Shown here one piece after another: positions 24,481-35,611 of a stretch of DNA of 64,000 nucleotides. Below the pieces are notes generated by a model. The model was not told the DNA's origin, ran no database searches, and was given only the letters and a program-made list of their open reading frames with translations. The first letter of the stretch is position 1; every line of letters starts with the position of its first letter. The position numbers and the translations under genes are program-made. Source of the DNA: Eurosta solidaginis (lineage: Eukaryota > Arthropoda > Insecta > Diptera > Tephritidae); assembly GCF_040869045.1 (NCBI RefSeq), contig NC_090322.1, positions 189,843,477-189,907,476 of the forward strand. The letters are read 5' to 3'.

Positions 24481-24745
24481 AGTAGTCTGGCGGTAGCGTG
24501 CTCCGCCTACCACATCGAAGGTCCTGGGTTCAAGTCCCGGGCAAAACTCAGTCGAAATTTAGTAAAAGGTTTTAATTAGAAAAATTTTCTTATTCGGGAT
24601 CGCCCCCGGCAGTAGAATGGCAAATACTCCAAGTGTGTTTCTCCTATGAAGAGCTCCTTAGTGTCAGTGCATCTGCCTTACCTTTCGTATTTGGCATTAA
24701 ACATATAAAACCTGGACCCCCAATTTATAAAATAAAATAAAAATT
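24481..24745 (+). mobile_element. tRNA-derived SINE
   Basis: The head GGTAGCGTGCTCCGCC acts as a pol III A box and GGGTTCAAGTCCCGGGC as a B box, as expected for a tRNA-derived SINE. The body contains the family block ATTAGAAAAATTTTCTTATTC, then a decayed 3' part. It abuts a second copy in opposite orientation. Confidence 0.75.
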
Positions 24746-24995
24746 GTAAGCCACGATAACCACCGAAGAGATTTAGGCCGAGCTTCTCTTCCAATTTGCG
24801 TCGTGATCCTTTTTAATTTTTCCTGCACTCGGAGTACTTGCCAAACAGTGCCGAGGGGCGACCACGCTTAGAAAAATGTTTTTCTAATTGAAAAAACGTG
24901 TTTCTAAAATTTTGATGAGGCTTTTCCCGGGGCGTGAACTCAGGATCTCCGGTATGGATGGCGGAGCACGCTACCATCACACCACGGCGGCCCAC
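24746..24995 (-). mobile_element. tRNA-derived SINE, inverted copy
   Basis: On the minus strand this copy starts GCCGCCGTGGTGTGATGG at 24993 with both box motifs (GGTAGCGTGCTCCGCC, and GAGTTCACGCCCCGGG as a changed B box). It runs to GGCCTAAATCTCTTCGGTGG near 24760. It lies tail to tail with the SINE at 24481-24745, making an imperfect palindrome of about 510 bp. Confidence 0.8.
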
Positions 24996-26344
24996 AATTT
25001 ATAGGAAAAATTAAAAATGAGCACGTCGCAAAGTGGAGAAGAAGTTCTGCCTAAGTCATAAATACGTACACTCCACTAACCCAAAACCCTCGAGATGGTT
25101 ACCTATGATCCTATCAACAACATCCAGGGTGATATTATTGCGATTTCTCTATACCTCCTCTGCTTCGTCCCCCAGCCATCCCATTAACAATCTGAAATAA
25201 TTTAAATACGGAACCAAAGTGCTCAAATAAGTAAAGAACTAACAACGTTTTGCTGTTGGCCCTGTTAGACGAATACTCAGACGACTCAATATGAGACACA
25301 TACAACTTTACGAGTTCTTGGTATTGTATCTTTCTTATATCTGTTTACATCACACCGTGTAGATAAGTGGTATAATCCTTTCACTTTGAACAAGAGAACT
25401 TGAAAGAAATAATCCAAATGAAGTAAGCAACAATTCTTGGAACTCATAAATATCTGACAAACACTTACAGGCAGACAGAAGTACTTCAGTCTGCGAGGGA
25501 TGCTCAAATGGATATGAAAGTATTTAACAAAATATTTTGCTCATATTTAACGCCGCCAACCAAACAAATGACTTAGAAGAATTTAAGAGGCTTAAATACC
25601 TTAAGTCATTTGTTTTTTATTTACCTTTCGACTTTGTAGTCACTGCATTCTTACAAAAGTGTCAATTTAGTATTGATTTATATGGCACAAAATATAGAAA
25701 ATTGTTTTGAGGAGCTGCTTTGATGGGAATTTTATGTGTGATTGAATGGTGTGATTTGATGGAATGGTGATGGAATGAATACTGTGTGGAGCGACAAATT
25801 GGACCATCTACCAAATTTTCCAACTAAGTTAAATCTTGGAAAAGAAATCAGATGTTGGGCACCAGTATCATCCAAATAGGAAGGACCTTTTGAGTCATTC
25901 AAAACCAACCAATAGGAAATAAAATAATAAAAAAAATAATTTTAATTTAAACGGTTACATTAAGTAATAATAATACTAAAAGCTAGAAAATAATTAGGTA
26001 AGGCTTAGGTACTAGTCATCACACTCCTCATCAATCTAGGGCGTTGCTCAGACAATTAAATAAAAGCGTTGTACGCGTCAAATTTCTATTGATAGTCATA
26101 AGTAAGACCAACTGAACCTTAATCAGCGTATGCTATGCCTCACGTTTTTAAAATTTTCACACGCCCAAGGCTACATCATCGATTATTCGTACAATTGATC
26201 GTTATCGGTTATTCCAATAATTGGTGCTGAACGATTATTCGAATGTGGAGTTATACATTGATAAACTTTAAGCATAAAAACTCAATATACTATATAAACG
26301 TATACTCTGCTACTGCTCTGGGTGTGAATATGAATAGATTCTAG
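24996..26344. other. Unassigned DNA
   Basis: No gene or repeat limit is supported. Confidence 0.35.
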
Positions 26345-26695
26345 AGTCGAACGGCGGCCGCCGTGATGTGATGGCAGCGTGCTCCGCCTACCACACCGAC
26401 GATCCTGGATTCATGCCGCGGGCAAGCAACATTAAAACCTTAGAAAGAAGTTTTTTTTAATTAGAAAAAAATTTTCTAAGCGGGGTCGCCCCTTAACAGT
26501 GTTTGGCAAACACTCCGAGTGTATTTCTACCATGAAAAGCTCTCAGTGAAAACTCATCTGTTTTGCAGATGCCGTTCGGAATCGGCACAAAACAAGTAGG
26601 TAGGAAAAATTAAGATAAAGAGCATGATGCAAATTGGAAGAGAAACCCGACGTAAAACCTTTTCGAATGTTATCTGGCCTTACATTTATTTATTT
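26345..26695 (+). mobile_element. tRNA-derived SINE, nearly full length
   Basis: The copy starts GCCGCCGTGATGTGATGGC and carries the family landmarks in order: an A-box region, CCTGGATTCATGCCGCGGGC as a decayed B box, CTAAGCGGGGTCGCC, CACTCCGAGTGTATTTCTAC, TGCAGATGCCGTTCGG, and the 3' end CTGGCCTTACATTTATTTA. It is among the longest uninterrupted copies here. Confidence 0.8.
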
Positions 26696-26789
26696 TTAAA
26701 GAGTAATGCTCTGAGGCCGTATGTGAGCTACGTCGAGTTTTAGAGCGCAGAAAATAGATACATAATAACTATGACCAAGCTTTTTCGGC

Positions 26790-27490
26790 ATCATTTCAAT
26801 CAGTCCCAGAAGATTTTAGAGACTATTTCTTTGTCATTTCGAGATGGTTTCGGGAGTCAAATCGGGATGGTCTTAGGGACTGTCGGAGTCGTTTGGGGAC
26901 TATTTTGCAATTCTTTCGGGGCCATTTCGTAGTCGATTTGGGTTTTTTTGTGTATTTGATCTTGTAGACTATATTGGGGTTCTCCCCATGTCATTTAGTC
27001 ATCTGTTTGGAGTTATTTCGATATGGTTTTGGGGGTCATTTCCTTTCAAGATCATTTGGTCAGTATTTCGCGGCTCTTTTGTAGACATTTTTCGGCCTAT
27101 TTGTGATTGGAGACTATTTCAGGACTCTTAGTCATTTAATGATCACTTCGGAGTAATTTCGCGATAGTTTTAGAGACTATTTCGGAGCTTTTCCGGGGTA
27201 GTATGGGGATCAATTTGTGATCATTGTATAACTTTTTGTAGGGTATTTCTAGGGTAATTTTCTCCATAACTTCGGGATAGGTTCTATGACTATTTCGGTA
27301 CTCTTCCGAGGTCGATTCGGGATCATTTTTTGGTAATTTCGTGATGATCTTGGGGACTATTTCGGGACCTTTATACCTCGAATAATTTCGGAATGGTTTT
27401 GAAGACGGGACTCTTCTGGGGTCAATTCGGGATAATGTGTGGTAATTTCATAATGGATCTTGGGAGCTATTTCACGGTTGCTCCAGGATC
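26790..27490 (+). repeat. Degenerate minisatellite, 'GGGACTATTTCGGGA' type
   Basis: Variants of GGGACTATTTCGG, TTCGGGATGGTTTTGG and GGTCAATTCGGGAT recur for about 700 bp without a clean period. A related stretch in the opposite orientation is at 54690-54960. Divergence between units indicates age. Confidence 0.6.
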
Positions 27491-27845
27491 ATTTATCCCT
27501 ATCATAATACAGCAACTGCTCTGTCAAATGGCTTTACAATTTTTCCTACACTTCTTATTTCCTCCAACTTGCGGCATTTAAGGCTTTTCCGGTCACAAGA
27601 TATGTATATGAGGTTGCAATTGTGTTGTCTCTTACAAAACACTGTTGGTATAGTACTGCATATATGACTGAATCACTGGAGTGCCTATTTACGTTATTAT
27701 TTTACGGTAGGTCCGAACTATTTCTGGATAGTTATTGGGTTTGGCGGAACTTAAGTTTATCCAAATGGTTTCAAAATTTTTAGAAATAATATCGAAATAA
27801 AAATCATAAACAATGTCAGGTATTTAAACGCCCTTAGTATGTAAT

Positions 27846-28235
27846 ACAGGTTAGGTTAGGTTGAACTGGCCGTTCCATGAAGACCTCACATAGACTGAAT
27901 GATTCCGTAGTGTTACCAGAAGTTTGTTTTAACAATCAAACTGAAAACCCATATCAAAAACTAGGACCTATGTTATAAAATAACTCCGTCATCTTGGCAA
28001 ATATGAGAAGCTTTCTAGGACTTAAGCCACTTGCTGCTTCTAGATCTGACAGTTGTATCACTCCTAATAGTTGGAGTCTTAGCACGGCAAGCGCTGGGCA
28101 CGAGCACAAAACGTGCTCGATCGTTTCCTCCTCCAACCAGGACCTTCTACATCTGCTATCACTGGCCAAGCCTAATTTAAATGCATGTGACGCCACAAGG
28201 CGGTGTCCATACCTGAAAATACTGGAAACTCTCAT
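27846..28235 (-). mobile_element. LOA-like LINE 3' fragment
   Basis: This matches the 3' end of the LINE at 7890-13275: terminal GGTTAGGTTAGGTTGAACTGG (the CCTAA tail on the minus strand), the 3' UTR, and 93 codons of the C-terminus with the knuckle CRRSWLEEETIEHVLCSCPAL. Here the His is present but the second Cys is Ser, the reverse of the situation at 8009-8968. The fragment stops near 28215, consistent with 5' truncation at insertion. Confidence 0.8.
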
Positions 28236-28975
28236 AAATATTCTGAAATATCCGTTAAATTATGAAGAAACACCTGGAAAGTAATCACGAATGTAGCTGT
28301 GATATAGCTCTCAAACAAAATGTATTAGTGGTATATTTCCATCTGCATTTTTCTGATTATTTAGGAGGATTTAAATTTAATATACTGTCCTATGAACAGA
28401 CTGATCCAAAATAGCATTTATATACTTTGCGTTTTCCTGTAGCCAAGAGGAATAAAAATATGAGATACATTTTTTGGAGTATCATAGAACTGTTTCGAGA
28501 AATCGGTTCTCAAAGCTTTCGTATCAGCCGATTGTCATTCATTACATTTCGAGCGCAATTTTCATCGTAGAAAGATCTGGTATGACAAATTGGCAAAGTA
28601 CCGGTCTCCTTTATTTTTAAAGTTGAAGATATTTGCTATGACCACAAATTGGTTCCCAAAAATTTTTAAAAATTTCGATTCTCAAAATTTCGATTTTTGA
28701 AAATTTTTGACTTTCTTCCCAAAATATTCAAGATGCTTGAGACATACCATTCCAGGATTTCAATATATACTAATCGTTCAAATTAAAAAAGATTCAACAA
28801 AGAAGAAATATTTGGTTTAAACACTGCGTATACGTAATTTTTTTAATGAACATACATAATCGTAGTTTGCTTTCGAGAATCGAATAATCGTTAAAATGCG
28901 CCTATTCGAATAATCTAAATAAGTCAGCTATCCGAATAGCGAAATTTGATTAATAAACGTACAAAAATCTTAAAT

Positions 28976-29508
28976 CGAAACAATATTACTATCGCAATAT
29001 GCCAGTAAATGTTTCTTTCTTTCTTTTCAGTTTCTCTTAGAAAAACATAATAATTGAATATTCAATTATTATAAGCCGGTGTTGAGCTCATGAATTCTTA
29101 ATAATAAGTATATATTGAACACACCATTAAAACAAACATAAATATGTAAAACTGAGCCCGAGTTTACAAAGCTTCTCATTCGCAACGAATAAGAAACTTT
29201 ACAAAAACAAAATCTACATACACACAAATTAATAGAGGCAGAATGTCTCAGTTGTGTTGTTAGTGTAGAAATAAGATAAACTGAATTAAGCAAGGAGACA
29301 AATACAAGCAGGGTAGCCTAGTGGTTAAGGCAACTGCAGTTTCACCGTGTGATTCGCGGTTCCATTATCGGTGAAACCTTTGATAACATTACGAAATTGC
29401 CTGACGATGAATTCGTGGCGGTTTTCGAAATAGTACTATCGCAATATGCCATTAATACTTTCTTTCAGGTTCTCTTAGAAAAACATAATAAATGAATAGT
29501 CAATTATT
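28976..29508. repeat. Direct repeat pair flanking a tRNA-like head
   Basis: Segments 28976-29070 and 29425-29508 are similar in direct orientation (CTATCGCAATATGCCA..., then TCTCTTAGAAAAACATAATA, then CAATTATT). Between them at about 29309-29385 is GTAGCCTAGTGGTTAAGGC followed by CGCGGTTCCATTA, resembling pol III A and B boxes of a tRNA-derived sequence. It could be a local duplication or a small terminally repeated element. It is not a functional tRNA, since no cloverleaf can be drawn with confidence. Confidence 0.45.
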
Positions 29509-30669
29509 AGGTTGGAGGCTGCATGAGCAACGAACCAAGTCTTAAACAACGGCCACCCTAATGTTCCTCACACTTAAAACTTCGCTACATCTTAAGCAAA
29601 AATAATTACAGTTTTTATGCATGTGCCGTTACACACAATTAATTTTTATAAGATATTAGTTTTACACAAAATTGGACGCAGAAAAACAAACATGAATAAA
29701 CGTAAGGAGGAGAAAGCAGCCTAAGCCGCCAGTAACGAAGAATATCGATATTTATTCAGATGGTAAATGTTTACAACTTTTAAAAACAACAAACTACACC
29801 CATATAGTTAAAAGTTATACATCATACCTAGACATATTTACATACATACGTATATGCAATCATACATATTAGCCTTAGCCAGCAAAACTACGCCCAGACT
29901 AAACCAACGAGTTCACAACAAAATGGGGCATATAAATTTGCCAAATGTCGCATAACCTACACTTAAATGGTATGGAACTAGTCAACTGAGGTATCTTCAG
30001 GGCAGTTCCATATTAAATGTGTAAACACATTACTGACGAAATGGGGGTATCCATAATGTAAAGGTTGTGTAAATGCAAGCGAAAGCCTATGGTATTTGTG
30101 TGCTGATTGGGGAGCACAGAAATAGGGAGCAATGTGCATAGTAAAAAGGATACAAAAGAAAAAGCTCTCTGAATTTGGCAAGAAAGAAACTAACTAAAAT
30201 TTGCCGCTACCATATTAGAGACCAGTTAGGGAAATAGCTCTTGCACACGAATTTGCCGTAAATAAGTGGCATATTTAATAAATTCGAAAAAAATTAACTT
30301 TTTTTATGGTACACCGCCAACTTCATGTGAAGTTAGCGTGACACTTTTCAAAAACCACTTTGGAAACCAGGGCCCGTATCGTGTAATACGATCCGTGATC
30401 GAAATTAATTTTTTAATTACAATATCTCGGATTAATCGGATTAGGGAAATATGTGAAATGGTGGCTACCAATACTCTTTAGATACATAACTTGTTATTAT
30501 TTTTACGAATCTTTTGACGGTTTCCTCTTTATCGTTTGAGTGAAATTGTTTTTCGATACGTGATCGTATAACACGTTTGGGAAATAATCCTGCAGAGGAA
30601 ATCAACTAAAAATTGCTGTGAGTTATCCGTGAAACAAAAAAATCTGCGTTGCCATATTTTATTATATTA
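29509..30669. other. Unassigned DNA with an imperfect inverted repeat
   Basis: No gene is recognised. CCCGTATCGTGTAATACGAT near 30372 and ATCGTATAACACGTTTGGG near 30561 are imperfect reverse complements and may be ends of a decayed MITE. Confidence 0.35.
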
Positions 30670-32082
30670 CTAGCAGACCCGGCAGACGTTGTTCTGCCCT
30701 AAATTTGGCCTATCTGCATACATTTTAATAAGCTTTTCCCGTCTAACTCTGCCCTATCGCTCTCTATCCTAACTTTTTCCTAATCTCTTTATTCACTCCT
30801 GCCTCCGTCTTTTTCGCTTCATCTCCATCTTCGTCTCATTCTAACTCTTTCTCAGTATCCTTCTCTCTTTTCTCTTCTCTCAAGTTTTCCCCTTCTTCTT
30901 CATCTCTTATTGCCAGTCCCAGAGGGTGGTATGTATTTTGTTCCAGTCCCATTCCGAGTCTCAGTCCCAGTCCCACTCCGAGTCTCAGTCTCAGTCCCAG
31001 TCCGTCTCTATTATACTTTCCGGAAAAAAGCATCGTAAATACTAATATAGGCAAATTTATATACGAAATTTCAGGCAAATCGAATAGGACGTATGCAAAT
31101 AAGTATGTGGGCATTATTAATTCATGTCTTTACTTCGGCTTCGCATGTATATCTATCAGTTTTGCCAGGTTGATGCGACTAAATAGAATATCACAATGAA
31201 CTTCAGAGCTCTCAGCAACAGCTTTCATTTGATATCCATATTATATAAACACATTGTAGGGGTACCCGGGTCCACGTTTTGGGCTATATCTCGAGATCCT
31301 AGCCACCCAGTTGTATGAAAATTATCCTGTACTATAGCACTCATCAACAGCTTTCTTTTGATATCCATATTATATAAACACATTCTAGGGGTACCCGGGT
31401 CCACGTTTTGGGCTATATATCGAGGCCCTAGCCTCCAAGTTGTATGAAAATTATCCTGTACTATAGCACTCATCAACAGCTTTCTTTTGATATCCATATT
31501 ATATAAACACATTCTAGGGGTACCCGGGTCCACGTTTTGGGCTATATCTCGAGGCCCTAGCCTCCCAGTTGTATGAAAATTATCCTGTACTATAGCACTC
31601 ATCAACAGCTTTCTTTTGATATCCATATTATATAAACACATTCTAGGAGTACCCGGGTGCACGTTTTGGGCTATATCTCGAGATCCTAGCCTCCCAGTTG
31701 TAAGGAAATTTTCCTGTGCTATAGCACTCGTCAACAGCTTTCATTTGATATCCATATTGTATAAACACATTCTAGGTGTACCCGGGTCCACGTTTTGGGC
31801 TAAATCTCGAGACCCTAGCCTCCCAGTTTTATGAAAATTATCCTTTACTATAGCACTCATCAGCAGCTTTCTTTTGATATCCATATTGTATAAACAAATT
31901 CTAGGGGTACCCGGGTCCACGTTTTGATCTCAAGACCCTACTAGGTACGTAGCAAAAAAAAAGGTAGACGTTGGCCGATTCTCAGCTACGCAATATGCTC
32001 ACAAAATTTCATGGGAATCGGTTCAGCCGTTTCGGAGGAGTTCAGCCTCTAAAACCGTGACAGAAGAATTTTATATATTAGA
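30670..32082 (-). mobile_element. Non-autonomous Helitron
   Basis: Read on the minus strand it begins TCTAATATATAAAATTC and ends GGCAGAACAACGTCTGCC (6-bp stem hairpin) + GGGTCTG + CTAG. It sits between a host A and T with no target duplication. These are the hallmarks of Helitrons (5' TC, 3' hairpin and CTRR, A|T target). It has no Rep/helicase coding capacity. It holds a (CAGTCC/CAGTCT) hexanucleotide tract near 30945-31015 and a 129-bp tandem array at 31219-31945. Copies of the same family lie at 62327-63286 and, older, at 18309. Confidence 0.75.
31219..31945 (-). repeat. 129-bp tandem array inside the Helitron
   Basis: Unit starts (CAGCTTTC) fall at 31219, 31348, 31477, 31606, 31735 and 31864, an exact 129-bp period, with a final partial unit. 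Units share TGATATCCATATT, GGGTACCCGGGTCCACG and the CTCGAGA..CTAGCC block and differ by scattered substitutions. Because 129 is a multiple of three, an open frame of 169 codons with a 43-residue repeat appears on the minus strand. It is a by-product. Confidence 0.9.
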
Positions 32083-32495
32083 TTTGTTATCGTTGAGTAA
32101 TCGGCTTGTTATTCATTTCTTACTGACGAGTAAAAAATTTTTTATTGATGTGTTTTCGACGCGGTATAGAAAAGTTGTCGTTTTGTTATCGAAAGATTAT
32201 CGATTTATTATCGATATGTTATCAAATGTTATTGAGTGTCGAAATTTTAATTTTACTTAATATTTCTTTAGAAAAATAATGTATTAATGCTTCTTACCAA
32301 GATTGAAAAAATATCGATTTTTACCCAAAATTTACATATTATTTATCGAAAAGTTATCGATTCTTTATTCAAAAATTATGGATAACATATCAGAAATTTA
32401 CAGATATGTTACCGAAATTTCGATTTTTGACCGGCGTGTTACTGATTTGTTATCGAAATGTTATCGATTCGCTATCATCGGTTTGTTATAAAACT
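32083..32495 (+). repeat. TTATCGA-rich array (copy 3)
   Basis: Immediately after the Helitron end, words such as TTGTTATCGTTGAG, TTATCGAAAGATTATCG and GAAATGTTATCGATTCG recur to about 32495. The Helitron therefore landed next to or within such an array. Confidence 0.6.
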
Positions 32496-32695
32496 TATGC
32501 CATCCAAATAACCCAAAATAATTTTTTTCTGGTAAGGCTACCTCTATTATGACTTAACATTCGATTTTTTGTTTACACATCGAACATTACAAGTACTTTT
32601 TTTGCGTTGAAATGGCAAAGTTTAGAACGATAGCGCCATTACTCACAACTGAAAAGGCCACTTGGACTTAAGTAAATCAATTTAACTGTTTTTAT

Positions 32696-33315
32696 CAATT
32701 TTTGTTGTTATATCGGCCTACTGATTTGTAAGATCGCGGGTTCGAATCGAGCTGAAGGCCTAACAATAATTTTTTTATCATTATTATTGTTATGATAAAT
32801 TTTTTTTTTTTTTTTTTATTAATTGAAAAAATTATTGCTGATTTTTGATAGCCTTGTAAGTACTTATTATTGTAAAAAATTTAATGAGCTGATAGGCCTT
32901 AGTTAAATAAAACACAATATTTAAAGTTGTGTTTTAGTTTTACTTCGTCGATATTTCGATTTCAGTCTGAAATCATCTTCAGGAACATATGACGATCAAA
33001 CATAGTCATATGTTCCTGAAGATGATTTCAGACTGAAATCGAAATATCGACGAAGTAAAACTAAAACACAACTTTAAATTGAAAAAATGTTTAAATTAGA
33101 ATAGAAGACAGAAAAAATTTAGACAACTGCCAAAGCTCGTTGTATAGATCCATTTCGGGAACTGCCAAATTCCTTCATCGGCAACGTTTAGGCGCCGCTG
33201 CTATAAAGAATTTATCATAACAATAATAATGATAAAATAATTATTGTTAGGCCTTGAACTCGATTCAAACCCGCGATCTTACAAATCAGTAGGCCTATAT
33301 AACAACAAAAAATTG
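32696..33315. mobile_element. Nested double palindrome (Penelope-like?)
   Basis: The outer arms 32696-32801 and about 33209-33315 are near-perfect reverse complements and include a tRNA-like GATCGCGGGTTCGAATC. The inner arms 32919-32993 and 33005-33079 are perfect 75-bp reverse complements around an 11-bp loop. The inner arm carries CCTGAAGATGATTTCAG and GAAATCGAAATATCGACG, which recalls the CTGAAGA...GAAA motif reported in Penelope-like element terminal repeats. That link is inference. No reading frame is present. Confidence 0.6.
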
Positions 33316-33337
33316 TTATAACTAGAAAATATTTTAC

Positions 33338-33872
33338 TACACTGAAAGAAATGGTGCTAGTAAAATCAAAAAATCGTTTCTGTTGTTCTCGACTTAACGT
33401 AGATTCGTTGAAATTGATCGAATTATGGTTAATTCGACCGAGTTCTTTGTCAAGCGAACAAATTAGTTTAGTAATTTCAACAGAAGAGAAATTGCCGCTC
33501 TTAAGTTAACAAAATTCTGTAAAATTGACAGATTCCTAATCAATTTAACTGATTTTTTTTTGTTAACACAACTGATCTCAACAGCGATCAACAGTCAATA
33601 CATGAGCAAATTTCAAAGAGAATTTTACGCTCACTGCGCTCTCTACTTTGTACTTATGTATGCTGTGTACAATATGTATGCACATATTTACATATATATA
33701 TGGAGCCGCCGTGGTGTGATGGTAGTGTGCTCCGCCTATCACACCGAAGACCCTGGGTTCACACCCTGGGCAAAGCAACATATAAATTTTAGAAAAAAGG
33801 TTTTTCAATTAGAAGAAAATTATCCTAAGCGGGGTCGCCCTCGGCACTGTTCGGCAAGGACTCGAGTATATG
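33338..33872 (+). mobile_element. MITE carrying a SINE, truncated copy
   Basis: TA is followed by CACTGAAAGAAATGG (33340 on), the terminal inverted repeat of the complete copy at 55402-56180. The body matches that copy (TGTCAAGCGAAC, AACTTAAGAGCG reversed, TCAATACATGAG, TTTACGCTCACTGCGCTC) up to the SINE. The second terminal repeat is missing, so this copy is cut within or just beyond the SINE. The TA flank and TIR suggest a Tc1/mariner-type or similar DNA element. Confidence 0.6.
33705..33872 (+). mobile_element. tRNA-derived SINE, 3' truncated
   Basis: It starts GCCGCCGTGGTGTGATGG, with GGGTTCACACCCTGGGC as the B-box region, and continues to CGGCAAGGACTCGAGTATA where the family consensus is lost. 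It sits at the same place in the host MITE as the SINE at 55590-55800. Confidence 0.8.
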
Positions 33873-34059
33873 TTTATATAAGATCGATCTTTTGTCTGTG
33901 CGCATATTTACCAAAAACATATACTGGGCGTTTTTTTCTTTCTTTTTTTGAAAAGCAAAAACAAATAAACCAACTCGCCAAGGCGGATGTTCCGATTTGT
34001 TCTTTGACAGGCGTAGCTTTTTGTTGTCCTCATTTACCCTCATACGCAATCAATAGAAG

Positions 34060-34728
34060 GTAGAACTTATGGCGGGTGTGTTAAGGCCAATAACATCAAT
34101 ATTAGTCGCTTAAGCCAAAAAGTAGCATAGATTTCACCATCGCGGTTTAAATCGACTGCTAGAAGTAGCTTCTTAAGCATTAGGTTAAAGTAATCACAAT
34201 TTAGAAGGCGGCTTGTATGAAACGTTTCCTGATTTCGAAATGCTCATCTAGGTCCTTCACAATCCTTATGAAGCTGGTGGTATGGCTCAGTGCTAACCGG
34301 CAATTCTGATTAGCTTTATAAGGAACTCAAATTTAGATCCATCGGCGTAGAAGAAATTCCTTTTTTCGTTGTCGAAATCCATTTTGAAAAAAACAAAAAG
34401 ATTGATTATCGCGAGTCTTCACACTATTTATGATGCATCGTGAAGATCTAGTCGATAGTAAATTCACAAGGTGTAAATCCGCACTCAAAGGGCCAAAGAG
34501 TTTCTTGACCTAGGACTTCAGTCTTTCGCACAATATCCTAGATAGAACCTTTTACGCGATATTATACAGACTGATTCTGCAGTAATAAGACCGATTAGCG
34601 GGATCGCTTTTCTCATGGATTAGGCACAGCATACTAAAACTCGAATCTGAAGGCTTGCGTTTGTTTCACCTTATTTTGAATATGTGCAAGCTCTTTGGCA
34701 AATCTACACTTCCATGTTTGAACCCACG
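34060..34728 (-). mobile_element. RTE-like LINE relic, distal part
   Basis: Minus-strand blocks include LHIFK (near 34680), RSYYCRISLYNIA (near 34570) followed by a stop and KVLSRILCERLKS, then a fingers region reading TIDQ-like bases, IRIVKDLDEHFEIR (near 34240), and VDLNRDG (near 34130). They follow the order of RT motifs in the family seen at 16890-17735. Stops and indels are frequent. The relic resumes on the other side of the Transib element at 36882. Confidence 0.6.
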
Positions 34729-34987
34729 CACAGTGGCGGCTTTTGAGTTTTTTCTTTGCAAAAATCATAACTTTTGAACCAATGAAGATATTTAAAAAAT
34801 TTAAAATGCAAATGAAAGCTAATTATTCGGAGTTTCATTGTGTGAAAGCTCAGGATGTCACAGATACAGGGTTTTTAAAAAAATGCAAAAACAAAATGTT
34901 TTTAGTAAAAAATAAAAAAAATAAAATAAGATTTGTCTTATAATGTCGTATTTAAACACTAAATAAGATAAACTAATGATTTTGATA

Positions 34988-35383
34988 AGATAGCGTGGCA
35001 CTGCCCACTTATGATAAAAAGTTGTATCTAAATAGCCACGTAATCAATAACTACCAAAATTGATAGACGTATTGTTTCTTTTAAATGGCAATACTCTTAT
35101 AAAACTCAAATGTCCGTTCTTGGAGCCACAATAACAAGGTGCTTCAAAATTCATCGTAAAATTTTACCTGTTTTTTTTTTTATAATTTACAAGCCAAATA
35201 TGTATTTTATTAATAACGAAAAGTTATTGAAAGTGGTTCAATGAAATTTTATTTGAGCTAAAGATTAAACAGCCAACGAATTTTGGAAAAGGGGAGTGCC
35301 ACTGCCCATTTATGCTAAAAAGTTTGATCTTAGTAACCCCTTTTACCAACTTGTACCAAACTCGATAGACGTATTGATTTCTA
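34988..35383. repeat. Internal direct repeat of the Transib element
   Basis: Segments near 34988-35082 and 35289-35383 are similar: GGCACTGCCCACTTATGATA against TGCCACTGCCCATTTATGCT, and ATTGATAGACGTATTG against ACTCGATAGACGTATTG. They are about 301 bp apart and lie in the noncoding part downstream of the transposase relic. Confidence 0.55.
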
Positions 35384-35611
35384 TAAAAATTTAATACTCG
35401 TTTGAAGGCGAAATGCCTAAGGTTTAAAATAAATTTGATAAACTTTAGAGAAATGCAATAACGAAAAGTATATATTTATAAATTACTAAATTAATGAATT
35501 CTTTTATTTGAAATAAAAAATTAACTTGTACATAGATATCAAATTTTTCAATAAAGTAACAAAATTAATTAGTAAATCTCTGTTTCATTGTTGTGATAAT
35601 AAGTGGGAAAC

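Noticed and set aside
29309..29385. tRNA gene
   Set aside because: A and B box-like words are present but no convincing cloverleaf can be drawn, so it is kept as tRNA-derived sequence.
30836..31114. Gly/Leu/Arg-repeat frame
   Set aside because: Produced by the CAGTCC/CAGTCT hexanucleotide tract of the Helitron.
31225..31734. 169-codon frame with four 43-residue repeats, a candidate repeat protein
   Set aside because: It is the translation of the 129-bp Helitron tandem array; the open frame follows from the period being a multiple of three.
31219..31945. CRISPR-like array
   Set aside because: Units are contiguous 129-bp repeats without distinct spacers, in a eukaryotic Helitron.
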